Positions 10,048 to 22,641 of a stretch of 64,000 nucleotides of DNA are shown here, piece after piece; the first letter of the stretch is position 1; every line of letters begins with the position of its first letter. The stretch spans positions 62,001-126,000 of the forward strand of contig JAWDGP010003545.1 of assembly GCA_033675545.1 (NCBI GenBank). Direction: 5' to 3'. This DNA is from Elysia crispata. Taxonomy: Eukaryota > Mollusca > Gastropoda > Plakobranchidae. The translations under genes were made by a program, and so were the position numbers. The notes under the pieces are model-generated. The model ran no database searches and was not told the origin of the DNA. It saw only the letters and a list, made by a program, of their open reading frames with translations.

Positions 10048-13021
10048 AATACTGTTGAGCATTAACATGTTGGCTTGGCCATGAGGCAAAACTTCCTTTT
10101 GCTATGTGCCATTCAGTATTACCTAAGGCTTCAGATGGGAGCTGCAGCGTTCAGTCTACGTTTTTACTGGCAAGCCTCTGAGAATTTATGAAAACCCTAT
10201 TTCATTTACTTTGTAGGCACAGGGCCATTGCTAAGATTATCAACCTATGAAAAGGTGACAATCCTTCCATTTATAGACTGATGATAAGTAAATAAGGGCT
10301 TTTAGAGTGTGAAGATTGAATTGCAATTTAGGCATGCCCATCTCCACGATCATTAGGAACCTGTTTTGTTTTGATCATCGGGAGCAAACATAAGAGCTAG
10401 ACAGCAGTGATTTTACCCAATGATCTTTCCCTCCCTACGTGCTCTTCTCAAACTCCAAAGTGCTGATATTAAGAGTTAAATTGATTACTGCCAATGTCTT
10501 CCTTGAATCATTTGGAGTAGTGGTGGTGTTGGCTGTAAAATGTGATTGGCCAACTTCAGTAATATTGTTAAACCAAACGAATGTAATTCCAGGTCAATTA
10601 CCACCTTTGTTACTATATGTCAAGTAAGAAAGCAGAAAAGGAAGCTTTTACTATGATGTCAAGAACGATATAGATGGGGAGAGTGGTATCAGGCCTTAGT
10701 GGATATTGTTGGTGGTGTTTGATGTGCCGTTAATTGTTATGTTATTGCTCAGGGATAACAAAGTCATTGGTCCACACTTTAAGCTTAAGACTTAAGACTA
10801 TAATACATGTATTCCTGTTGGCAATGTGTCGAATAGTAGGTGAACATGGTCTATCGTTCATGATTGTTGAACAATGTTAACATCTAACTTGTGGAGACCT
10901 TGAAGATATCAAGCCCCAGATAGGCCATGTGAGTGGACCTTGTAAGTTTGGTCTTATTTACTTGTTTCTCATCTTCAATCGCAGAGTTTAATCCCTGAAG
11001 GCGGAGATATATTAAGCCCTTCCACTTGTTGCCTGCACATTGAAGGCAGTTGAAAGGATACAAAATCGTATACATGTATATATTGTGCTGGCCAATTTGT
11101 TGCCTTCACAATGAGCAAGCACGAGTTTGCTTTACATGTCACCAATATTACTGCAAGTACAGAACAAGAGCTATTAAATTCCAATTATTGTACATGTAGG
11201 CCTACTTATCTTCCGATTCAATTTCTTCTGCTATTTCCAACTTCAGCTTTCCAATAAAATCTCTATTGCCATACTTCTATACTAGCTGTATAGAGCATTT
11301 TAAATTTTGTTATTTTGTGTCCCGCCAGGAGCTAGAGCCATTTCTGATTCTCGGGTCCCACGTCTTGAAGGATAGAGTGCCACACACAACATTTCAATCC
11401 AGGTGTACGAGGACACTTGTCTTCAAGGTGGATACAGTATAATCAGTCGGTCTGTAATTGCTCTATTCTATTTGTATCTTAGTAATGCTCAATTTTTTTT
11501 CTCCAAGTTGTCTTAGTGCTTAGTATATCTTTAAACTTATTCTTTTTGCTTCCAATTAATTGCATCTACATAGTTTTTCCATACACAAAAAAAAAATAAA
11601 GCACACAGGCTATATCCCTAAATTAATTAATTATCTGTTTTACTTTCATTGCAAATCCAATTTTTTGATACACAGATGCCGGTAGCTGGTATTATGAAAT
11701 AAAATTGTCTGAACCTGATCACCTCTCTTTAAAAACTTATTTTTCTTGAACCTTTCCTCCCTTTCCCTATCTTTTTCCTTAACTAAAAAAAAACAATGTA
11801 GGCATAAATCTAGAAAAACAATAATTATGTCATTTCCGTCACATAGATGAGATTTTAGAGCTGCAAAAGAAATGCAACTCATGGATTCTTTTGACAATAA
11901 ATTAAAAGCCTATCTAGATGCTTTGACATAATCTACAGTAAGCATAGTAATTAACACTGCATTTATGGTATTCAATCATTTTAGGTGATTGATAATTGCA
12001 CTTCTCTGGGGAAAGTTCAAGTACATAATAAATAGCAATGGGTTAAGTCCATCAAACTGAAGTGTACCAAATTTGCTTGTTGAAGCTTTGTTGATTTTAC
12101 AAAAAATTTGAGTAATGCTCAGAAAGAATTTAAAGTTTAATCTCTTAACAATGTCTTTCTGAGCCTCTATTCTATCAACCTTTTATACTCTATTCAATGA
12201 AGAATTTTAACCACTTTCTGAGTTGAAGCTGAACCTGAATGCAGCGTAGAAGTAAATCTGTGAATATATTCCTCAGTTTATTTTTTTTTTGCGAAAGGTG
12301 AAATGAGCTGAACAAAATATACACAATTTAAAAGTAAAATTTTTCCACAGCATAAAAATCATTTCCTTTACAACATAAACATTTCGTACCAAAAGTTAAG
12401 TATTTCCAGGAATTAAAAATATTGCTTTTTGTTTGTTTAATCTTTTGCGATCCCAAACTTGATTTCAGGATTGCAAATAGTCTTTTGCCCCTTGAGAACA
12501 TACATAATACACTGATGCTGAAGGTCTCAAAAGAACCTCAAGAAGATGCTCTGTGAACTGGATCAAAGGATCACAGTAGCCAATGCTGACACAAGTGACA
12601 GCACCAGCTGAAAACTTAATAAGCCTTGAAATACTATGGTGATCAATACACCTTCTGTTCTATATTAAGAGCTAAAATTATGGAAATTTCTGTGGACACA
12701 TTGTTATATTTTTGTTTGCAATGTATTTAATTGAAAAAAAAAGTTATTTTTATGTCCAATTAACATTTTTTTTTTTTAAATCCAATAATGATCTTGATTT
12801 GGTGCAAGTTTACTTTGCATTATATTCACACTCTACTCACTCTACCCATTTCAAATTGCCATTATAGACAATATAGAATAAGATGTGCTAGATTACTTTA
12901 GAGAGATTGGGAGTATCACATAGAATTTGCAGATTTTATAAACTGTTATCTTTTAAGAACCAGTTTAAAGACATAGGTAAAAATTTATCATAAAATCTGA
13001 GCAAAGACTATAAATTTATAT
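10048..13021. other. Intergenic, no gene recognised
   Basis: AT-rich DNA between the malic enzyme and NIFK genes, which converge here. Reading frames are short and without recognisable motifs. The only structured item is a decayed copy of an exon-like sequence (12783-12905) described separately. Confidence 0.5.
12783..12905 (-). repeat. Decayed copy of the exon-like unit at 13550-13700
   Basis: On the minus strand it matches the unit inside NIFK intron 4 over about 110 bases (shared words include CTCTACCCAT and CAATATA on the plus strand), but its reading is disrupted. This points to a local or dispersed duplication. Confidence 0.6.
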
Positions 13022-16000
13022 TTATTTTTTATTCTTCCTTCCAATTCTAGATGGTTTCTTCTTTGGCGACGCACTGTTTTTTGTTTGCAAGGGAGGGCTC
13101 TGGTCTTTCACAGTTCGTTTCAGCCTTTTCGCTGCTGGACTTATCTTGGTTTCAGATGCTGTTTGGACTTTATCTTCATCTAATGTTTCAGCTTTTCTTT
13201 TTGATGACTTTCTCGCACTTAGCTTTGTAGATTTGCCTTGAGACTTGGACACCTTTGTAGATTTGCCTTGAGACTTGGACACCTTTGTAGATTCAACACT
13301 TGCCTCTTCCTCTAAGGGTTGTTGGGTGGGTTTCAGTGGTAGTCTGCTTCTGTTTATTTCCTGCAAAATATATAGAGAAAAAAATCTTCTTAACTGCATT
13401 TCTCCCAATTACCTATTTCGATGCATTAAATAATTGGAAACAGCAATTAATAGACTATAAGAATTGAAAAAAAAGACAACCTGAAATGCCTAATTTGACA
13501 AAATAGGCACACAGCAAGCATAAGTACAAAGCACAGTTTATAACTATCAAAATGTCCAATAAGGACCTTGATTTTATTTGAAGTTTGATTTGCATCATAC
13601 TCACCCTCTACCAACTCTACCCATGTCAAATCATCATTATAGGCAATATAAAACAATTGTAAGAGACGTTCATCTAAAACATTTTTGCGGCTGCAGAGAA
13701 GTGTAGCAAAGAACTGCATGGTCCGTTAAAAGTCATACGAGGGATAAATAAAACAAACAAATAAGCAGGATAATAAATGCTTGAAACAAGTGTTTGTAGT
13801 CAAGTGATTTTAAGATAATTCAAAAATTTTTCCAATTGCCCAGCATTTAAGAAAGATACAGATAATTTTTTGCTTTCAATGCTTTACTATAAAGCCATTT
13901 CGTAGTCAAATCTCCATAGTAATGAGGATGGGACTTATGGTTCAGAATGCAAACAGGGCAGATGATTTCTGACTGGCTTAATGGGACAGATATATATATA
14001 TATATATATATATATCCCATATGCATCAAGATGCCAGTTATGGATTGCCACAGGTAGTGGAAAAGACCCACAATGATATTTTGGAGGATTATCATTTTGT
14101 TTTATACTGAAATAGCCTTGAATGAGCTTTGGATGACAATCCTTTTCTGATTCGATGTATGCATGGCTGATCCAAATTAATTGATCTGTCTAAGTCAATA
14201 TCATCGGAAGTCTACAAGATTAGGAACAAGAGTGACACATTCTTCTTTCAAAGTTCCTCCTGCCTTACAGGTCTTTTTTGCTCCTGCTTCCTCTGCATAA
14301 ATTACTCTCTTTTTGTTTCAGGGAATGCAAGTCATTATATTTTTTCCCACTCCTTTTTCTCTATTGATGCCATGTCAGCCCTATAGCCCATTCCAAAGCA
14401 AGAGCCAATTTTGCACCTTTTAAAACCCTTTCTTTAGTCCTATTTTTTACTTAAGAACTTTGTCTAACCCTCTGTTCTATCTCCTGAAATCCAAAGCATG
14501 CTGCAATTCTAATTTTGTGGTTCAAACCTAAGAAAAACAATTAAACCAAACTGTCTTTGCAGAATTGGTAATACTACCTTTTCTGGAAAACATGAGTGAA
14601 GTTACTTGCAAATCATTTGTTTCAATTAATTTTAGTTATTTTTTTAAGAATGAAAAACCCAATCATAGCCATTATAGACCGATCATCAAGTACATCTCAG
14701 AAACACAGGCATAGTAGTAGTACATTATTAAACAGAAACAGGTAGAAGAAAAGTAAAACCGTTGTATATTTACAAAGAGAACAAGCTAGGCAACAAAATA
14801 TTTAATAATGGAGCAAGATAAAGATTCATTGCTGATAAGAAATGCTACCAGAGGGGGCTGCTGGTATTCCTATTCAGCTCAGATGTGATTAACAACCAAT
14901 GACCCAAGCTTAATTGATTCCAATTCACAGGGCCTGGCAGTGCAACTCAATGTTGCTCTAGCTTAGTGCTCCTGGACAGCAGTGACTACACAATCTGAGA
15001 TAAAATAAGTTTTAAGAAAATCCTGATTAATACAGGCTTTTATGTTTGCTAAGTCAGAATATCTAATTATTGAGCAATACGTGAGAGAAGAAACTATCAT
15101 AAACATATATCAGGAAATGAGAGGGAACAATAAATCACTCTGAATAGAACCACATAATAATGGGAGTATCAATATAAACTGGAAATGTGCAGATGTATAA
15201 CAAAAATCTATAATTATGCCCCAAGGCATTTTGAAAGTTAAATTATTCAAGCAAGAGAAATAATAAAAGAAAAGACTTTGGTTCCTATATAGACACAAAA
15301 AGCTGAACCAATAAATTGCAAGGGGGGTTAACAACAGAGCATTAAATGTGTTAATTAATATTATACTCCCTAAATGAAATAGCGAGTAATACATTGCCAG
15401 TTAACAGACTAGAGACTGAAGAAAAATTTCAACTTACAACAATACCCTCCAAATCTACATCAATACCCAGCTTTTGCAGTTTGCTAATTTTCTTCTTCTG
15501 CTTGCCCAGCATTTCTGTGAAAGAAGAAAGAACTTTCTCTTCAGTCTGAGGACGATTGTGCAAGCGCTTGGGTTTTCTGTTCGGGGTCATATGGTAGCGA
15601 AAGAATGTGTCTGGATGAATATCACTTAATGGTTTGTATTCACCTGTAAAGAAAAATTCAAATTAAATTAAGTAATATAACTAAAATCCTTGAATTTTCA
15701 ACAATAACAATGATCTATGGATGCATAAATTAATTAAGTTCCTTCCATTTGACTCAGGTACCGCTTGCTAGTTAACGCAACTGCAGAGAAATTTTTGCCT
15801 CTAAGATCAATGATATAAATATTGCCCTCTGAGGAAAAGAACAGATGAGTGCAATATTTTTGCAGTATCTACAACATTTGTGAAGACAGTACTGCATTAA
15901 AAAAAAACAACCAGACAATAATGATGTATTAGAAAGAGATTAAAAAGAAGGTCCACCAAAAAACCTCAAAGCTTCACATGAAACAAAAAGATATGATGTT

Positions 16001-19000
16001 AAAATGAATATGACAACTGAGCCAATGGTATCAATAATGTATGAATGTTGCACAATCTCTGCAATAAACTATTTTTACTGCATGTTATGTCTATGAGCCT
16101 ATGAAAAAGATCAGTGCGGAATCAGCAAAGCTTACAGCAAAAGAAAACGAGAATTACCATTAAAGCAAGTATCCTCAAAGAGTATGTTAGAGATACCAGT
16201 GGGAAAGAGGAAGTGAGACATTATAATATAAAGGGCTGTACGCAAGACTCAAGAAATGAGGTAAAATCGCTTACATACATTGACTTTGAAGCTTTACACA
16301 AGAAAAGTCATTGCTTTTTTTGATATGAACTAGGCGTGTGAAGCCTACATATTTGTTTTTCAAATCATAATTAGAACAAAACTTACACTTTAAAAGCTTG
16401 TTGAAAAAGAGATAGTTATGGCATGTCTCTGCTACAGTTTTTGCCACTGCTGCATACTGGAATTTCACAAAAGCATAACCTTTTGAATTACCAGTCTGAA
16501 ATAAACAAAAAATTACAGATTAAAGGAAGGAATTCAAATAAAACCAAGCTGAAAAAAAAAAGTCAGAATGTTTAAGACAGGGAAAAGAAGTAAAATATTT
16601 TATTTTTAAGAATGAACATAAAAGTAAAAATAATAAATGACTTATTTAGAAAGAGCTACCGAACCTAAACAATAATCTTTGAGCATAATTATAAGACCAA
16701 GTAAGTAAAGGGATGTCGTATGCAAGATTTCTTTACCCTTTCCAAGTAAATTATATATTCATCTTTCAAAGATAACACTTTTGGCTTGGCTTTGCAGATG
16801 AAGATTTTTAAGAGGCTCTCCATTTCAATAGCAATTAAAATTCTTATGAAAATGAGCAAATGGTCCTCTTTCTAAATACTATTACTAACCATTACCTACA
16901 AAAGATCAGCAATATGGAGACATTACATTGTTTGGAATAGAATGATAAGTAAGAGATTTTATAAAAATGAATTGACTCAAAATTTTCTTTCAATTCATAT
17001 TTTAAAGCAAACTTATCACAGAGAAAATTAAATCTTAAGGAGTTTTCAACACAGATGGATATGATTATAAATACCAATTTAAAGTAAAAAATGAGGACTG
17101 CACCTTGAAAATGCCTTATACATGTTCTCTGATAGGTGTACAACTGCCACAATAATATGTCCATAACTTTCTGGTTTTTAAAGATTCGTTCATGAAATTT
17201 TCTATGCCTGCAACAAATTAGAGGATGATCACTGGCTCTGCATAGATTTTTTCATTGAACTTTGCAAATTTTTTTAGGAACAAAATTTCCTATATCTTGG
17301 CTGTTTACCAAAGTATTGTCAAATTTAAACATCCACAGAAATGTTGTATCTTAAGGTCTATAAATGATCACATAAAAATTGTTCAATAAAAACTGGAAAA
17401 TTTTCATTTTTTTTTTTAATGAAAACCCTCCAACACACTTTTGGTTCTCAGGTGAAAGACAGGTTCCTAGTAATTTTCAATAATAATAAAAGACAATTTT
17501 TGAAACATATTCTTTGCATACAAATTAGAAACTTTTTTTCAATTTTGTGGACTTCTCATTAAGCTCAAACAGAAAGAAAAAAAATAGCAAATTTTATTCA
17601 AACCTTTTTAGATCTGGACAATTTAATGTCAAGAACTTTGCCAAATTGTGAAAAGTATTCATTTATTTGACGTTCATAAAATCCATGAGGGATGTGTCCA
17701 ATATAAACTATCCCAGGTAGGCGATCGTCATCTGAAATTTCAATCTGAAAAAAAAAAAAAAAGAGAATTAAAGTAAATCATGTACCTGAATATTCAGTTC
17801 CTTAGAACATTTGAACAAACACAGCAAGATTGCCTGTTTAAATGAACAGGAGAAGAAGACTACTTTGAAGCACTGCAAACTTCACAAAATGACAGATTTA
17901 TATCCTCCAGAGCCATACATCACTGAAGAAAAGCAAACTTTGCAGGAATAAAGAGGTTGGGAAGACTACTACAATAAAGAAAAGCAAATGTTACAACAGA
18001 AAGAGATATATCTCCTCCAGAGCCATTAAAACTATAGCAAAGAAAAGCAAACTTTACAACACTAAGAGAACTTTATATTATCAAAGAAAAGTTTTCATTT
18101 TAGGCTGAAAAATGCTCTTCAAAGTTCATAATATTTATTAATTCACCAAAATTGTTTGCCAAATTTGTAAAGACAAGCTAAAAACATTTAAAAGACTGAT
18201 CTCTGCAGTTTAAAATTCTCAAAGCGGATGATGCTTTAAAAATATAATTGTTATTTTGTAGATATAAATATATATATAAAAACATATGTTTATTTATAAA
18301 ACTGAAAAATAACAAAAATTAAATGAAATTGGACAAAAGCGTAATGGAAAATATGTCGTTCTGTGCAGGACAATAGTGGTGATTTGATAGTCAATATTTT
18401 AAGCACAACAATATTGTCTTCATCAACTTTTCTTCCGAAGGAGTGGTTGCAAATGTAAACAACACTATTAATTCTTTAACGCGCATTTCATACTTCTACA
18501 GTGTTTTTTTTTTTAATCTAAGATATCAATCAGATCCCCTAATTGTCAACAAGGAACAGTAGAAACATTTGTGTTATAAAAGCCTTTTTATTAATTTGCC
18601 ACTCTTAATTTGTCTTGCATAAGTTATAAAGATTGTGACTAGATCTAGAATAATTATATATATGCTTTGCACAGCAATCCAGGGTAACCCAATATGTTTT
18701 AAAAAATCCAGTGCCTTTAACTCAATGAATGATTTTCCCGTGCCTTTTCTTAGGGGGCCCATCCTTTAGAAATTTTTTTCTCGCCCTCTCTAGAACCTAC
18801 CGCTTAAGTGAATACTCTCTAATCAAGCACAGCACCTTAGTTTAGAATTTGTGTAGACGGGAGTGGAAAAGAGCCGATACTTATTTTTTTCCTGAAGTCA
18901 CTTCTTCGAGGCACAGCCACACTAGATCTAGATCTAGTAAACTTTCACAAGCAGGCAAATTACGTAATGGATTAATTTTTTTGTTTTATTTTAAATGTTT

Positions 19001-19476
19001 ACATTTTGGAATTTGCAAGGCTTCATTTCATGTCAATTGGTTAATTAGGAATGCCATGGTAATTTTTTTTTTAAACTATCCTGAAACGCTGGCCTTTAAT
19101 GCTTGTAAACTTAAAAATAGCCCGCGGTTGAGTGAGTTAAATTTTTTCTCTGTTATATTGCTTGAACATTTGCACATTTTAACTTTGTACTGGAAAGCAC
19201 TTTTTTACTACATCAGGTCGAGAACTACATTGTATTTTAATGGTCACCAACACCACATTATGGTCTCACTGGCGAGATAAAATGAAGAGAGGGCTGCTGA
19301 AAAGATTGCACTCAAATTTAGTTTACGTTTTAGCTTGAGGTCTGTCATTCCTTTAAAGAAGATCTTCATAACAATGTTTACAAGAAGAATTCCAAAATAT
19401 CAAGATTCTATATAATATTTTAAAACTGAACTTATTTTGGCTTTGCATTTTTTAAAATTAGACTTTTCTGGTCCTT

Positions 19477-19536
<60 letters not shown>

Positions 19537-19921
19537 CACACACACAAGTTTAAAGGTAATACTAATCATGATAGTAGGTTATTATATTTTTAGATGAAAA
19601 ATTGCATTCAGCCTGCCATGACGCTCATCCTAGTCTAAGTCCCTAGACGATTAGTACTAGATTAGTAGTAATACCTCGCTAGGCTCTAGGTAGAAATAGA
19701 TCTAGATCTAGACGTCTAGTACTGGAGAATGTAGAAATGAATTTATAATGCTTAAACTTAAAGTCTAAAATATATACCTAAAATTTGGAATGAACTACAT
19801 TAAACATATGTTGAATTTATTTTTGATTATCATTGTTTGTATTTACAAAGTTTACCTCTTGGGTTTTTTTCGTTCGAGACTTCGATTTCTGACCTTTCTT
19901 TTTCGGCGTGGTGGGGGCCAT
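13022..19921 (-). CDS. NIFK: NIFK-like nucleolar RRM protein (MKI67 FHA domain-interacting family), complete, five exons
   Basis: Exons on the minus strand: 19921-19856, 17744-17604, 16495-16387, 15643-15438 and 13360-13022, all with GT-AG introns and a continuous frame, giving 286 residues (human NIFK is about 293). The N-terminus is basic ([19 protein letters not shown]). An RRM spans about residues 32-110 with RNP2 'IVYIGHIP' and RNP1 'KGYAFVKF', followed by '[16 protein letters not shown]', a family signature. Residues 107-174 are a basic linker/coil ending '[19 protein letters not shown]'. The C-terminal exon is Lys/Ser-rich and nuclear-localisation-like, with a 10-residue tandem repeat (30 bp, 13225-13284). 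Family members work in nucleolar pre-rRNA processing for the large subunit (yeast Nop15). The phospho-threonine motif that binds the Ki-67 FHA domain in vertebrates is not visible. Confidence 0.93.
13550..13710 (-). other. Exon-like open unit in NIFK intron 4, function unknown
   Basis: On the minus strand a TTCTCTGCAG acceptor-like site is followed by about 29 open codons ([20 protein letters not shown]...) and a strong GTGAGTATG donor-like site; the open frame even continues through the donor. The phase does not fit splicing into NIFK (phase 0 entry gives a stop within seven codons). A decayed second copy lies at 12783-12905. It may be an exon captured in a repeat or part of an unrecognised retrocopy. 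I do not recognise the protein. Confidence 0.35.
13990..14015. repeat. (TA)n microsatellite
   Basis: A short perfect TA run inside NIFK intron 4. Confidence 0.9.
17845..18053. repeat. Imperfect tandem duplication, period about 107 bp
   Basis: 'CTCCAGAGCCAT' and 'AGAAAAGCAAACTTT' recur at about 107-bp spacing inside NIFK intron 1 with moderate divergence. Confidence 0.5.
19479..19546. repeat. (GA)n-(CA)n microsatellite in NIFK intron 1
   Basis: About 27 GA units followed by a short TACACACACACA run. Confidence 0.97.
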
Positions 19922-20628
19922 CTTTGTTTACATTTATTGGCTTGTATAAGTACGAAGTAAATGATCTATGGCTATAGATAAGGCGCCGTCTACTTACGCT
20001 TCTCTATAATAAATTGTGAAAAAAATCCACGGTCCTGAAAAATATTTTTCTTTTTTGGTTGTCTTCGTTTTTATTTGTTTTTGTTTTTTTATACTAGTTC
20101 ACTGCGCTGTATGGATACAGATCTATTAGCAAAGAAGGCAAAATATTGAGCATTTGTGAACTACCATTTGAAGAGGTATTGGAATTTTAAACAATCTGTA
20201 GATGAAATTAAAGACCTTTGAATATGTTATACAAAGATCATGTAACAAATGAGGCAGAGGGGAATGGCTTAATTACCACTGTTTGGAAAATACCCGTCGA
20301 ATTTAGATGTTATGGGCACATAAACAAGTTAAATAGGATTTGCAAAGTGGCGCAGTTGCGAGACAAGGCAGTGCAGGGAAAGAAAATAAATGGAAAAACA
20401 TGACCGAATGGCGTTGAGGTTTAGGAAGAGAGTACTATGAAGACCATAGAACTCTGATGGTATATGTGAAACCTTCCGTACAGGTAAAAATTTAAAAGGT
20501 GAGAAAAAGTACATGTGAGATCATCCAAAGAAGCTTAAGTCATCTAGACTAAGTGAGATGAACTGAATACTCTACTATCATCTCATATCTCACCTCTGTT
20601 GTTTTTTATGATGCATTGTATGTCTTTT

Positions 20629-20631
<3 letters not shown>

Positions 20632-20704
<73 letters not shown>

Positions 20705-20736
20705 TGTATGTATGTATGTATGTATGTATGTATGTA
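20632..20736. repeat. (TA)n followed by (TATG)n microsatellite
   Basis: About 22 TA units switch directly to about 15 GTAT/TATG units. Confidence 0.97.
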
Positions 20737-20920
20737 TTTATACATATATATACACACATGTATATACTAAGTATAAAATTGTTATCTCTCCGATTAAAGT
20801 TCTGAGCTTGGGCAACGCAACCATTATTTGGACAATCCTGAATATTAATTATTATTCCTTGTTTTGAGTTTTAAAAAGTCCATGAAGGAACTGAAATTTT
20901 TACAGAATGGTTGGGGGGAA

Positions 20921-21026
<106 letters not shown>

Positions 21027-22515
21027 CTTGTCTCCAAAGCATTGCCTTTGCGTACGTCGATAAATTTGACTGTGGTCTCCCCTCCTATTTCTCTCAGTAT
21101 TGCTAACTCAATCTGGTTGCAGTTTCGATGAAGACTTTTCTTTGATGTCTGATCACATTTTACTTTCCTTTTCCTCCTCTTCTTCTTGAATGTGACTTTC
21201 ACACAATCAGCAAACATTGGTAGAGGATTTTATTTATTTTTTTTTTTATTTTTTTTTTTTTTTTTTGGGGGGGGGGGGGGTTGTTGTGGGTTCAACGTCT
21301 AGAATTTGTTTATGTTCTAATTTGGTGGAAAAGTAGCCAGAAAAAAGCACAAATATTAAGAATTTTTAGAGTCTCGTATTCACGTTTATCTCTTTTAAAT
21401 TGTTGTATTTGTCAAAGTTTTTCTAATATTTTTTTCGTGGTAAAGAACCTGTTAGATACTATGAGATAATGCAGCAGGGCCCCATTCACTTTTAAAGATC
21501 TAAACAAAGCGGGTGCCTTTTTATAATTTTGAAATCGAAATTTATTCAATCCATGATTACTTCAAAATGTAAGCTGAAACTAGCTGAACTGTTATTGTTT
21601 GTCAGCTGCTGGTCATTAACTTATTTGCTGGTTTTCATTAAAGCAAGAAAGAAAAATCAATTGGCAAGAGAATTTACGGACAAATCTTATCCACGGTTTT
21701 TAAATAATATGTTTTGATTGAGTTTTCAGATCTAGTAAAGCCGAAAATCTTAAATAGGGACACAGATTTATCTTACCGATGATGTTGGCCCATTTATCTG
21801 TGTCAGTTAAGCCTTGAATTAATGTAAACATTAAAACATCCGTTTCTCTTCAGAACGTATAAATATTTCAAAAATCGTAAATCTGTAACGTTTTTTATTT
21901 TTGATATTATATTTAATTATAATCAAAAACCAAAAACGTTTGCATAGTATTCCGTATATGCTTTTCAAAATGATGTATTTTTTTTTCTAAAGATAGGGAA
22001 AAGGAATCGATTAAGGTCATACTCCCCTCGTATTTATTGCGTTACTTTGAGTTCCGGCGACTGAATATTGAAATTTCTTTCAGGATCCTGGAAGCATTAA
22101 ACATGCAGCTTGGAAACTCAAAGTGCGTATCTCCCTTGGCTGATTTCCTCCTACAACTCGTCACAGAATTGTATGATTGGTCTCGCTGGAAATCTATAAC
22201 CAACGAAATGACGTGCGTGTGATTCGCTAATGGATGCTTCCAGAAGCGGTTTAAGGAAAGAAAAACACACTGAGATATGATTGAATTCAATTTTTTTTAA
22301 GGGTTGGCTCTGTTGATTGAAACCTTCCATCATCAATTAACTCTATGGTTATAAAACATCTAAATTACTCTTTATCATAATAATTTGTGTACGGTACTTA
22401 TATAAAGCCAATATTTTAGCCCTGTGCACATTTCGGCTATGTATAAAAGGTTAAAATGGTAAATCACCTTGAGTTTGAACAAGAATTTACTCTGATAAAT
22501 AAACAAATTTAAAAT

Positions 22516-22544
22516 TATTATTACTATTATTATTATTATTATTA

Positions 22545-22620
<76 letters not shown>

Positions 22621-22641
22621 CATCATCATCATCATCATCAT
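22516..22641. repeat. (ATT)n-(ATC)n trinucleotide microsatellite
   Basis: About 34 ATT units with a few CAT/ACT interruptions, ending in seven ATC units. Confidence 0.97.

Noticed and set aside
18849-19280. 143-codon plus-strand frame in NIFK intron 1
   Set aside because: No homology; composition like the surrounding intron.
20218-20450. Frame with 'YGHINKLNRICKVAQL', loosely like a LINE C-terminus
   Set aside because: The resemblance is too short and no neighbouring LINE sequence is found.
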